Assembly (NCBI RefSeq): GCF_900090205.1
Contig: NZ_LT607802.1
Coordinates: forward strand, 160,722 to 224,721
Direction: 5' to 3'
Length of the DNA stretch: 64,000 bases
Origin: Vogesella sp. LIG4
Lineage (GTDB): Bacteria; Pseudomonadota; Gammaproteobacteria; Burkholderiales; Chromobacteriaceae
Part shown: piece by piece, positions 56,347 to 64,000 of the stretch
Numbering within the stretch: the first letter of the stretch is position 1
Layout of the letters: every line of letters begins with the position of its first letter
Made by a program: the position numbers and the translations under genes
The notes under the pieces: model-generated
What the model saw: the letters and a program-made list of their open reading frames with translations, nothing else
The model's database searches: none
Told to the model about the DNA's origin: nothing

Positions 56347-57780
56347 ATGAGCCAACAATTCGACGTAGTAGTGATCGGCGGCGGCCCCGGCGGTTACGTA
56401 GCCGCCATCCGCGCCGCCCAGCTGGGTTTCAATACCGCCTGCGTGGACGCCTACAAGAACCCGGAAGGCAAGGCCTCCCTGGGCGGCACCTGCCTGAACG
56501 TGGGTTGCATCCCGTCCAAGGCGCTGCTGCAGTCCTCGGAAAACTTCCACGCCATCCAGCATGACTTCGCCAAGCACGGCATCTCGGTAGACGGTGCCAA
56601 GATGGACGTGGCCACCATGCTGGATCGCAAGAACGGCATCATCACCAAGAACGCCGGCGGCATCGCCTTCCTGTTCAAGAAGAACAAGGTTGCCAACATC
56701 CACGGCCTGGGTACGCTGAAATCCCGCCAGGGCGACAAGTGGGTCATCGAAGTGACCGACAACGGCGCCGTGGTGGACACCCTGGAAGCCAGCCACGTGA
56801 TCGTGGCCACCGGTTCCAACCCGCGCCAGCTGCCGGGCCTGGATACCGACAACCAGCTGGTGCTGGACAACGCCGGCGCGCTGGCGCTGGCTGACGTACC
56901 GGCCCGCCTGGGCGTGATCGGCGCCGGCGTGATCGGCCTGGAAATGGGTTCGGTATGGAAGCGCCTGGGCGCCGACGTCACCATCCTGGAAGCCATGCCG
57001 ACCTTCCTGGCCGCTGCCGACCAGCAGATCGCCAAGGAAGCGTTCAAGAGCCTGACCAAGGACACCGGCCTCGACATCAAGCTGGGCGTGAAGATCGGTG
57101 AAATCAGCAAGGGCGCCAACAGCGTCACCGTGAACTACGAACTGAACGGCGAAGCCGTGAAGGCCGAGTTCGACAAGCTGATCGTGGCCATCGGCCGCGT
57201 GCCGAACACCGGCGGCCTGGGTGCCGACAACGTGAACCTGCAGCTGGACGAGCGCGGTTTCGTGGTGGTGGACGATCACTGCCACACCAACCTGCCGAAC
57301 GTATGGGCGATCGGCGACGTGGTGCGCGGCCCGATGCTGGCGCACAAGGCGTCCGAAGAAGGCGTGGCGGTTGCCGAGCGCATCGCCGGCCAGAAGCCGC
57401 ACGTGGACTTCGGCGTGATTCCGTGGGTGATCTACACCTCGCCGGAAATCGCCTGGGTCGGCAAGACCGAAGAGCAGCTCAAGGCCGAAGGCATCGAGTA
57501 CAAGAAGGGCACTTCCGGCTTTGCGGCCAACGGTCGCGCGCTGGGTCTGGGCCATGCCCAGGGTACCGTCAAGCTCTTGGCCTGCGCCAAGACCGACCGC
57601 ATCCTCGGCCTGCACATGATCGGCCCGATGGTGTCCGAGCTGGTGACCGAAGGCGTGGTGTCGATGGAGTTCAAGGCCGCCAGCGAAGACCTGGCACGCA
57701 TTGTCCACGCTCACCCGTCGCTGTCCGAAGTGGTACATGAAGCTGCGCTGGCCGCCGACAAGCGCGCGCTGCACGGCTAA
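56347..57780 (+). CDS. lpdA: Dihydrolipoyl dehydrogenase (E3)
   Basis: E3 reoxidises the lipoyl groups of 2-oxoacid dehydrogenase complexes with NAD+. ATG 56347 (AAAGGAAAG upstream) gives 477 residues. FAD-binding [20 protein letters not shown], the redox disulfide in [16 protein letters not shown], the NAD motif [20 protein letters not shown] and the C-terminal [20 protein letters not shown] with the His-Glu pair are all present. It is dedicated to the suc cluster by position. A repeat copy lies at 57532-57541. Confidence 0.96.
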   Translation: MSQQFDVVVIGGGPGGYVAAIRAAQLGFNTACVDAYKNPEGKASLGGTCLNVGCIPSKALLQSSENFHAIQHDFAKHGISVDGAKMDVATMLDRKNGIITKNAGGIAFLFKKNKVANIHGLGTLKSRQGDKWVIEVTDNGAVVDTLEASHVIVATGSNPRQLPGLDTDNQLVLDNAGALALADVPARLGVIGAGVIGLEMGSVWKRLGADVTILEAMPTFLAAADQQIAKEAFKSLTKDTGLDIKLGVKIGEISKGANSVTVNYELNGEAVKAEFDKLIVAIGRVPNTGGLGADNVNLQLDERGFVVVDDHCHTNLPNVWAIGDVVRGPMLAHKASEEGVAVAERIAGQKPHVDFGVIPWVIYTSPEIAWVGKTEEQLKAEGIEYKKGTSGFAANGRALGLGHAQGTVKLLACAKTDRILGLHMIGPMVSELVTEGVVSMEFKAASEDLARIVHAHPSLSEVVHEAALAADKRALHG

Positions 57781-57823
57781 AGCGAACCGGGCCGTGTACA
57801 ATATCGCGGCCCACGTGAACGGT

Positions 57824-57847
57824 GCGGCAACCGCTTGCGGTTGCCGC
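57824..57847. repeat. Hairpin between lpd and sucC
   Basis: GCGGCAACCG (57824-57833), loop CTTG, CGGTTGCCGC (57838-57847): ten perfect pairs without a T-run, in a 154-base gap. A TACAAT (57797-57802) upstream lacks a good -35 partner. Confidence 0.6.
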
Positions 57848-57934
57848 CTGCAAAATAAGGCTGTGCGAGCAGCCAAGGAATAGAGACGTTGGCCAGACAG
57901 GCCCCGCCATCATTTCCACCCGAAAGGAAACTCA

Positions 57935-59104
57935 ATGAACCTGCACGAATACCAAGCGAAAGAGCTGCTGGCCAAGTACGGCCTGCCGGTGCAACAGGGC
58001 ATTCTGGCCAACTCGCCGGAAGAAGCTGCTGCTGCTTACGACAAGCTGGGCGGCAAGTTTGCCGTTGTGAAGGCCCAGGTGCACGCCGGTGGCCGTGGCA
58101 AGGCCGGTGGTGTAAAAGTGGTGAAGAGCCGCGAAGAAGCCGCCGAGGTAGCCAAGACCCTGATCGGCACCAACCTGGTGACCTATCAGACCGACGCCGC
58201 CGGCCAGCCGGTAAACAGCGTGCTGGTATGCGAAGACATGTACCCGGTACAGCGCGAACTGTACCTGGGCGCCGTGGTTGACCGTGGCACCCAGCGCGTG
58301 GTGTTCATGGTATCGACCGAGGGTGGTGTCGAGATCGAGAAGGTTGCCGAGGAAACCCCGGAAAAGATCATCAAGATCGAGATCGACCCGCTGGTTGGCG
58401 CTCAGCCGTTCCAGGGCCGTGATGCCGCATTTGCCCTGGGTCTGGAAGGCGCGCAGGTTGCCGCTTTCACCAAACTGTTCCTGGGCGCCGCCAAGGCCTT
58501 CATCGAGAACGACTTCGCCCTGTTCGAAGTAAACCCGCTGGCGCTGCGCGAAAACGGCGAACTGGCCTGCGTAGACGGCAAGATCAACCTGGACTCCAAC
58601 GCCCTGTACCGTCACCCGGAACTGCTGGCCATGCGCGACAAGTCGCAGGAGAACGAGCGTGAAGTGAAAGCTTCCGAGTTCGACCTGAACTACGTGGCAC
58701 TGGAAGGCAACATCGGCTGCATGGTGAACGGCGCCGGTCTGGCCATGGCCACCATGGACATCATCAAGCTGAAGGGTGGCCAGCCGGCCAACTTCCTGGA
58801 CGTGGGCGGCGGCGCTACCAAGGAGCGCGTGATCGAAGCGTTCAAGCTGATCCTGGCCGATACCTCGGTACAGGGCGTGCTGATCAACATCTTCGGCGGT
58901 ATCGTGCGTTGCGACATGATCGCCGAAGCGATCATTGCCGCGGTGAAGGAAGTGAACGTGACCGTGCCGGTAGTTGTGCGCCTGGAAGGCAACAACGCCG
59001 AGCTGGGCGCCAAGATCCTGGACGACTCCGGTCTGAAACTGACCTCCGCCCAGGGCCTGAACGACGCAGCCGAGAAGATCGTTGCTGCCGTTGCCGCCCT
59101 CTAA
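57935..59104 (+). CDS. sucC: Succinyl-CoA synthetase beta subunit
   Basis: SucC with SucD makes ATP or GTP from succinyl-CoA. The 389-residue protein has the ATP-grasp start [38 protein letters not shown], and the C-terminal ligase part with [17 protein letters not shown]. The ATG follows AAAGGAAACTCA. sucD begins 27 bases downstream. Confidence 0.98.
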   Translation: MNLHEYQAKELLAKYGLPVQQGILANSPEEAAAAYDKLGGKFAVVKAQVHAGGRGKAGGVKVVKSREEAAEVAKTLIGTNLVTYQTDAAGQPVNSVLVCEDMYPVQRELYLGAVVDRGTQRVVFMVSTEGGVEIEKVAEETPEKIIKIEIDPLVGAQPFQGRDAAFALGLEGAQVAAFTKLFLGAAKAFIENDFALFEVNPLALRENGELACVDGKINLDSNALYRHPELLAMRDKSQENEREVKASEFDLNYVALEGNIGCMVNGAGLAMATMDIIKLKGGQPANFLDVGGGATKERVIEAFKLILADTSVQGVLINIFGGIVRCDMIAEAIIAAVKEVNVTVPVVVRLEGNNAELGAKILDDSGLKLTSAQGLNDAAEKIVAAVAAL

Positions 59105-59131
59105 TCACCCGCACCGCATAAGGATTTCAAA

Positions 59132-60016
<885 letters not shown>

Positions 60017-60039
60017 TCCGGTTCTGATCGAACGGAAGC

Positions 60040-60066
60040 AACCCCGCCAACCGGCGGGGTTTTTTA
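60040..60066 (+). terminator. Intrinsic terminator after sucD
   Basis: AACCCCGCC (60040-60048), loop AACC, GGCGGGGTT (60053-60061), then TTTTT. Confidence 0.92.
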
Positions 60067-60133
60067 TTGCCCATCATCGACAAGCCCGGCAGCCCTGCCC
60101 TTGCGGCCAACCCTGAGCGGCCGCAGGCAAACA

Positions 60134-60157
60134 AAAACCCCGCCGCAGCGGGGTTTT
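60134..60157 (-). terminator. Terminator of the PAS-GGDEF-EAL gene
   Basis: AAAACCCCGC (60134-60143), loop CGCA, GCGGGGTTTT (60148-60157); the A-run on the left gives a U-run for the minus-strand transcript. Repeat copies flank it at 60102 and 60173. Confidence 0.82.
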
Positions 60158-60182
60158 GAACAGCGGACACAGGTTGGCCGCA

Positions 60183-63002
60183 TCAGCCTTCCTGTGGCAA
60201 CAGGCTTTCCTGGCGCAGCAACGGCTCCACCTGCTCCGCCGGCATCGGTTTGGCCAGCAGGTAGCCCTGTACCTGGTCGCAGCCGTGCTGCTCCAGGAAG
60301 CGCCACTGCTCGATGGTTTCCACCCCTTCCGCCACCACCTGCATGTTCAGGTTCTTCGCCATATTGATGATGGCGCGGGTAATGGCGGTGTCGTCCTGGT
60401 CGTCCGGAATGTCGCGCACGAAGGAACGGTCGATCTTCAGCTTGTCGGCCTTGAAGCGCTTCAGATAGGCCAGGCTGGAGTAGCCGGTGCCGAAGTCGTC
60501 GATGGACATGCGGATGCCCATGTCCTGGATGGCGCGGATCGCCTGCACCGTGGACTCCAGGTCGTCCATGATCACGCTCTCGGTCACCTCCACGTCCAGG
60601 CAGCTGCCCGGCAGGTTGTAGGTGGCCAGCGCATTGCCCAGCACCTGGGTCAGGTCCTCGTGGCGGAACTGCAGTGCCGACAGGTTGACGCCCACGGTAA
60701 TCAGCGGCAGGCCGGCGGCGTACCAGGCGGCAATCTGGCGGCAGGCCTCGCGGATCACCCAGTTGCCGATCTGCACGATAAAGCCGCGCTCCTCGGCCAC
60801 GTCGATGAAGTGCAGCGGCCCCAGCAGGCCCAGCGACGGGTGGTTCCAGCGAATCAGCGCCTCGGCGCCGATGATGCGGCCGGTGCGGATTTCCACCTGC
60901 GGCTGGTAGTGCAGCACGAACTCGCCGCGCTCCACCGCGTAGCGCAGCTGGCTTTCGATGGCCAGGATCTCGCGGGCGCGGGCATTGAGGTCGGCAGTGT
61001 AGAACTTGTAGTTGTTACGGCCGCTGGACTTGGCGTGATACATCGCCGCGTCGGCGTTGCGCACCAGGGTGTCGAAATCGCGGCCGTCATCCGGGAACAC
61101 GCTGATGCCGATACTGCCGGTGACCATCAGCGAGTGGTTGTACACCTCCAGCGGGGTGGTGAACTCGGTGAGGATGCGCTCGGCCACGTGTGCGGCGGCG
61201 GCGGCATCGCTGACCAGCGGCAGCAGGATGATGAATTCGTCGCCACCCTGGCGCGCCACCACCTCGCCGCTGCCCAGCACGCTGCGGATGCGTTCCGACG
61301 CGATCTTGAGCAGGATGTCGCCGGCGGCATGGCCCAGCGACTCGTTGATGGTCTTGAAGCGGTCCAGGTCCAGCAGCAGGATGCCCAGCTTGCCGTTGTC
61401 GTGGGTGGCGTTCTGGATCGCCAGCAACGCGCGATCCTGCAGGTGACCGCGGTTGGGCAGGCCGGTGAGCACGTCGAAGTGCGCCAGGAACTGGATGCGT
61501 TCGTCCGCCGCCTTGCGCTCGGACTGGTCGCTGAAGATGGCCACGTAGTGGGTAACGTCGCCGGACGGGCTCTTCACCGCGTTGATGGCCAGCCACTCCG
61601 GGTATACCTCGCCGTTCTTGCGGCGGTTCCACACCTCGCCCTGCCACGAGCCCTGCTCGCTCAGCACCTGCCACAGGCTGTCGTAGAACTCTTTGCTGTG
61701 GCGGCCGGAGCTGAGCACCATCGGGCGCTGGCTCAGCACTTCTTCCTGGGTGAAGCCGGTGATTTCGGTGAAGGCGCGGTTCACGCTGCGGATGCGCACT
61801 TCGCCGTCGGTAATCATGATGCCTTCGGCGGTGTTCTCGAACACCTTGGCCGCCAGCTGCATGCGCTCTTCGGCGGCGCGGCGCTCGGAAATATCGCGCA
61901 CCATGCGCCACACTGCGGTGATGCGGCCGCTGGCGTCGCGCATCGCCACGGTCTTGACGCTGACCGGGATCGGGTTGCCGATGCGGTTGATGTACTGCAC
62001 TTCGAATTCGTCGCAGAAGCCGAAGCGCATCACCTTGTTATCCAGGTTGTAGCGCTCCTGCGCCTCGCTGTCGCGGTCCAGCAGGCCCCAGAAATTCTGC
62101 AGCTTGAGCTGGTCCAGGCTGTAGCCCAGCAGGCTGAGGAAGGCCGGGTTGGCGTCGATGATCTGCCCTTCCAGCGAGCTGATCACGATGCCGTCCAGGT
62201 TGGACCAGAACAGCTCGCGGTATTTGTTCTCGGAGCGGCGCAGCGCATCCTCCACCTCGCGGCGGCGTTCGATGTCCGCCTCCAGCGCCAGGGTCTTGGC
62301 CTTCAGCTCGTCGATCAGGCGCTTCAGTTCGGAGCGGGTCCACTCCAGGTGCTTGCCCACAGTGCCGATCTCGTCATGCCGCCCCCAGTGGAACGGTTCG
62401 TCCAGTTTCAATGCGGCCAACCTGGTGGCCTGCTGCGACAGCTGGGCAATGGGGCGCAGGAAGCGCGAATGCAGAATCGTCATCACCAGCACCACCGACA
62501 GCAGCAGCTGCGCCGCCACGATCAGCAGCAGGTTCTTCAGCTGGTTGCGCTGGTAGATTGCCAGGTGTTCGGTATCGAATTCGATGCTGACCTGGCCGAT
62601 CTCCTCGCCGCGGTACACCACCGGTTTCTGCACGAAGGCCACGCTGCCGATGCGGCGCTCGCTACGCAGGGTGGACAGGAAGACGGTATTGGACTGCGTG
62701 TCGGTCACGCGGATGGAGATCACCCGCGGGTCGTCCATCACCGAGGACACCAGCGGTGCGCCGGCCTGGCGGCTGAGGTTCCACAGCGGCTCCTGCATGC
62801 CCAGCGCCACGATGTCCAGCAGGCGTTTCTGGTCCACCGCCAGCTGGTTTTCCGCCTGCTCGCGCTGCAGGTTGAAGGTCAGCACACTGATGATGATGGC
62901 TGGAATCAACAGGCCCAGTACCAGCGCCATTAAAAACACCTGGCGCAACGACAAGCGCGAACCGATGGCGTAGCTATCGAAATTGTCCGGTTTCTGGGTC
63001 AT
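60183..63002 (-). CDS. Membrane-bound PAS-GGDEF-EAL c-di-GMP protein
   Basis: The 939-residue protein from ATG 63002 has two membrane helices (about 22-44 and 160-180) around a periplasmic sensor region, a HAMP-like linker, two PAS domains (about 265-385 and 395-505), a GGDEF domain with an intact ARQGGDEFIILLP motif and an EAL domain with GAEALIRWNHP, IDDFGTGYSSLAYLKRF and KIDRSFVRDI. The key catalytic motifs of both c-di-GMP synthesis and hydrolysis appear present, so activity may be bifunctional or dominated by the EAL domain. It senses a periplasmic or redox/small-molecule cue. A repeat copy lies at 62412-62421. Confidence 0.93.
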   Translation of the reverse strand: MTQKPDNFDSYAIGSRLSLRQVFLMALVLGLLIPAIIISVLTFNLQREQAENQLAVDQKRLLDIVALGMQEPLWNLSRQAGAPLVSSVMDDPRVISIRVTDTQSNTVFLSTLRSERRIGSVAFVQKPVVYRGEEIGQVSIEFDTEHLAIYQRNQLKNLLLIVAAQLLLSVVLVMTILHSRFLRPIAQLSQQATRLAALKLDEPFHWGRHDEIGTVGKHLEWTRSELKRLIDELKAKTLALEADIERRREVEDALRRSENKYRELFWSNLDGIVISSLEGQIIDANPAFLSLLGYSLDQLKLQNFWGLLDRDSEAQERYNLDNKVMRFGFCDEFEVQYINRIGNPIPVSVKTVAMRDASGRITAVWRMVRDISERRAAEERMQLAAKVFENTAEGIMITDGEVRIRSVNRAFTEITGFTQEEVLSQRPMVLSSGRHSKEFYDSLWQVLSEQGSWQGEVWNRRKNGEVYPEWLAINAVKSPSGDVTHYVAIFSDQSERKAADERIQFLAHFDVLTGLPNRGHLQDRALLAIQNATHDNGKLGILLLDLDRFKTINESLGHAAGDILLKIASERIRSVLGSGEVVARQGGDEFIILLPLVSDAAAAAHVAERILTEFTTPLEVYNHSLMVTGSIGISVFPDDGRDFDTLVRNADAAMYHAKSSGRNNYKFYTADLNARAREILAIESQLRYAVERGEFVLHYQPQVEIRTGRIIGAEALIRWNHPSLGLLGPLHFIDVAEERGFIVQIGNWVIREACRQIAAWYAAGLPLITVGVNLSALQFRHEDLTQVLGNALATYNLPGSCLDVEVTESVIMDDLESTVQAIRAIQDMGIRMSIDDFGTGYSSLAYLKRFKADKLKIDRSFVRDIPDDQDDTAITRAIINMAKNLNMQVVAEGVETIEQWRFLEQHGCDQVQGYLLAKPMPAEQVEPLLRQESLLPQEG

Positions 63003-63097
63003 GGAAGCGGTTTCCCCAACAGCGAAAAGTGTTGCTGCAAATATTTTGAAGATTATACGGAAGCGCTGTAGATCGCGCGGATTTTCTCCATTTGCAT

Positions 63098-63125
63098 AGT
63101 ATAAGTCAGGTTGCCGAATCAGGAA
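63098..63125 (-). promoter_or_regulatory. Possible promoter of the PAS-GGDEF-EAL gene
   Basis: On the minus strand TTCCTG (63125-63120) and TATACT (63103-63098) are 16 bases apart and lie about 95 bases upstream of the ATG. Confidence 0.35.
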
Positions 63126-63140
63126 GCCAGCGCCTACAAT
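63111..63140 (+). promoter_or_regulatory. Possible promoter of the deaminase gene
   Basis: TTGCCG (63111-63116) and TACAAT (63135-63140) with an 18-base spacer, 29 bases before the ATG at 63170. Confidence 0.45.
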
Positions 63141-63169
63141 CGCCCGCATACTTTTATAGGCAAATATTC

Positions 63170-64000
63170 ATGCAAAACACCGCATTCGATCAGCTGATCA
63201 GCGCGCGCTGGATCATTACAGTCGAACAAGATGGCCTGGTACTGGAAAACCATGCCGTGGCCGTGCGCAACGGCCGCATCGTCGCCATCCTGCGCCCGGA
63301 AGAAATCGCCGGCGCCAGTGCCGCCGAGCGCATCGACCTGCCGCAGCACGTGCTGATGCCGGGCCTGGTGAACCTGCATGGCCATTCCGCCATGACCCTG
63401 CTGCGCGGCATGGCCGATGACAAGGCGCTGATGGACTGGCTGCAGAACCATATCTGGCCGGCGGAAGGCAAGCATGTCAGCGATGCCTTTGTATTCGATG
63501 GTGCCTTATTGGCAATGGGTGAAATGTTCCGCAGCGGCACCACCACCATCAACGATATGTATTTCTTCCATGCCGCCATGGGCCGCGCCGGCCTGGCTGC
63601 CGGCATGCGTACCTTCGTCGGCTGTTCGATCCTGGAATTCCCCACCGTCTACGGCCAGAACGCCGACGACTACATCGCCAAGGGCATGGCCGAGCGCCAG
63701 CAGTTCCTGGGCGAAGAGCTGATCACCTTCACCCTGGCGCCGCATGCCCCGTACACGGTGGCCGACGACACCTTCCGCAAGGTCATCACCCTGGCCGAGC
63801 AGGAAGACATGCTGATCCACTGCCACATCCACGAAACCATGGATGAAGTGAACGGCAGCATCGACCAGTACAAGCAGCGCCCGCTGGCGCGCCTGGCGAA
63901 CCTGGGCCTGCTGTCGCCGCGCCTGATCGCCGCGCACATGGTGCACCTCAGCGACGAGGAAATCGCGCTGGTGGCCAAACATGGCGTGTCCATCGCCCAC
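63170..64000 (+). CDS. mtaD: TRZ/ATZ-family amidohydrolase (5'-methylthioadenosine/S-adenosylhomocysteine deaminase type), 5' part
   Basis: The frame is open from ATG 63170 to the window end (277 codons, no stop), so the C-terminus is missing. It is a metal-dependent amidohydrolase: LMPGLVNLHGHSAMTLLRGM carries the HxH metal site, and GTTTINDMYFFHAAMGRAGL, LAPHAPYTVADDTF, LIHCHIHETMDEVNGS and AAHMVHLSDEE follow in the order of MtaD/TRZ enzymes. Such enzymes deaminate methylthioadenosine, S-adenosylhomocysteine or related adenosines. The start of the protein (MQNTAFDQLISARWIITVEQ) is typical. Substrate assignment is by family only. Confidence 0.85.
   Translation, partial: MQNTAFDQLISARWIITVEQDGLVLENHAVAVRNGRIVAILRPEEIAGASAAERIDLPQHVLMPGLVNLHGHSAMTLLRGMADDKALMDWLQNHIWPAEGKHVSDAFVFDGALLAMGEMFRSGTTTINDMYFFHAAMGRAGLAAGMRTFVGCSILEFPTVYGQNADDYIAKGMAERQQFLGEELITFTLAPHAPYTVADDTFRKVITLAEQEDMLIHCHIHETMDEVNGSIDQYKQRPLARLANLGLLSPRLIAAHMVHLSDEEIALVAKHGVSIAH

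Noticed and set aside
57797..57802. A sucC promoter at TACAAT.
   Set aside because: No acceptable -35 hexamer at 16-18 bases upstream; the gap may simply be part of the suc transcript.

Overview
This 64 kb window is a GC-rich, densely coding chromosomal segment of a betaproteobacterium of the order Neisseriales, most likely Chromobacteriaceae (Chromobacterium, Vogesella or Aquitalea type). The best pointers are a phenylalanine hydroxylase that reads like the Chromobacterium violaceum enzyme, a ccoNOQP-ccoG-ccoH cbb3 oxidase cluster, ratA-rnfH and smpB back to back, and a compact mdh/sdh/gltA/suc block. The genus cannot be fixed from the sequence alone. No rRNA, tRNA, CRISPR array, transposase or prophage gene was seen.

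Layout. 1-10.2 kb: ribosomal proteins rpmG/rpmB, then pyrG-kdsA-eno-ftsB, a diguanylate cyclase, rnfH/ratA, smpB and guaA. 10.3-12.6 kb: a divergent ampR-type regulator and class C beta-lactamase. 12.7-17.3 kb: a hydrolase, a deletion scar joining 3' remnants of azlD and an lrp gene, an MFS exporter, and phhA with a divergent Lrp-type regulator. 17.3-21.8 kb: two metallopeptidases (pepN and an M61/PDZ enzyme). 21.9-27.9 kb: cbb3 oxidase genes behind a near-perfect FNR-type promoter. 28-35.6 kb: an EntS-like MFS gene divergent from an SgrR-like gene, a flavin 2-hydroxyacid dehydrogenase with a Fur-box-like site, two small membrane/exported proteins, and tryptophanase with an intact TnaC-type arrest leader peptide. 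35.7-42 kb: a PYROXD2-like oxidoreductase, an Ala/Lys-tailed protein, a 0.9 kb non-coding stretch full of RNA-like hairpins, and an ABC importer lacking a binding protein. 42.2-45 kb: lysS and prfB (with its +1 frameshift). 45-60 kb: mdh, a GntR regulator and sdhCDABE-gltA-sucAB-lpd-sucCD, that is, most of the oxidative TCA cycle. 60-64 kb: a PAS-GGDEF-EAL protein and the start of a TRZ/ATZ-family deaminase.

The most striking non-gene signal is a dispersed 10-mer, GTTGGCCGCA, which I count exactly 45 times (23 on +, 22 on -), about one per 1.4 kb. It often extends to GGTTGGCCGCA and sits both inside genes and between them. Five times it forms a close inverted pair, four of them in intergenic gaps. 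This is the behaviour of a DNA uptake sequence, but the word does not resemble the Neisseria dialects I know. It is absent from several multi-kb stretches, including the cbb3, sdh and ampC regions.

Functionally the region ties aerobic and microaerobic energy metabolism (TCA cycle, succinate dehydrogenase, cbb3 oxidase) to amino-acid catabolism (PhhA, TnaA, peptidases), with c-di-GMP enzymes at both ends.
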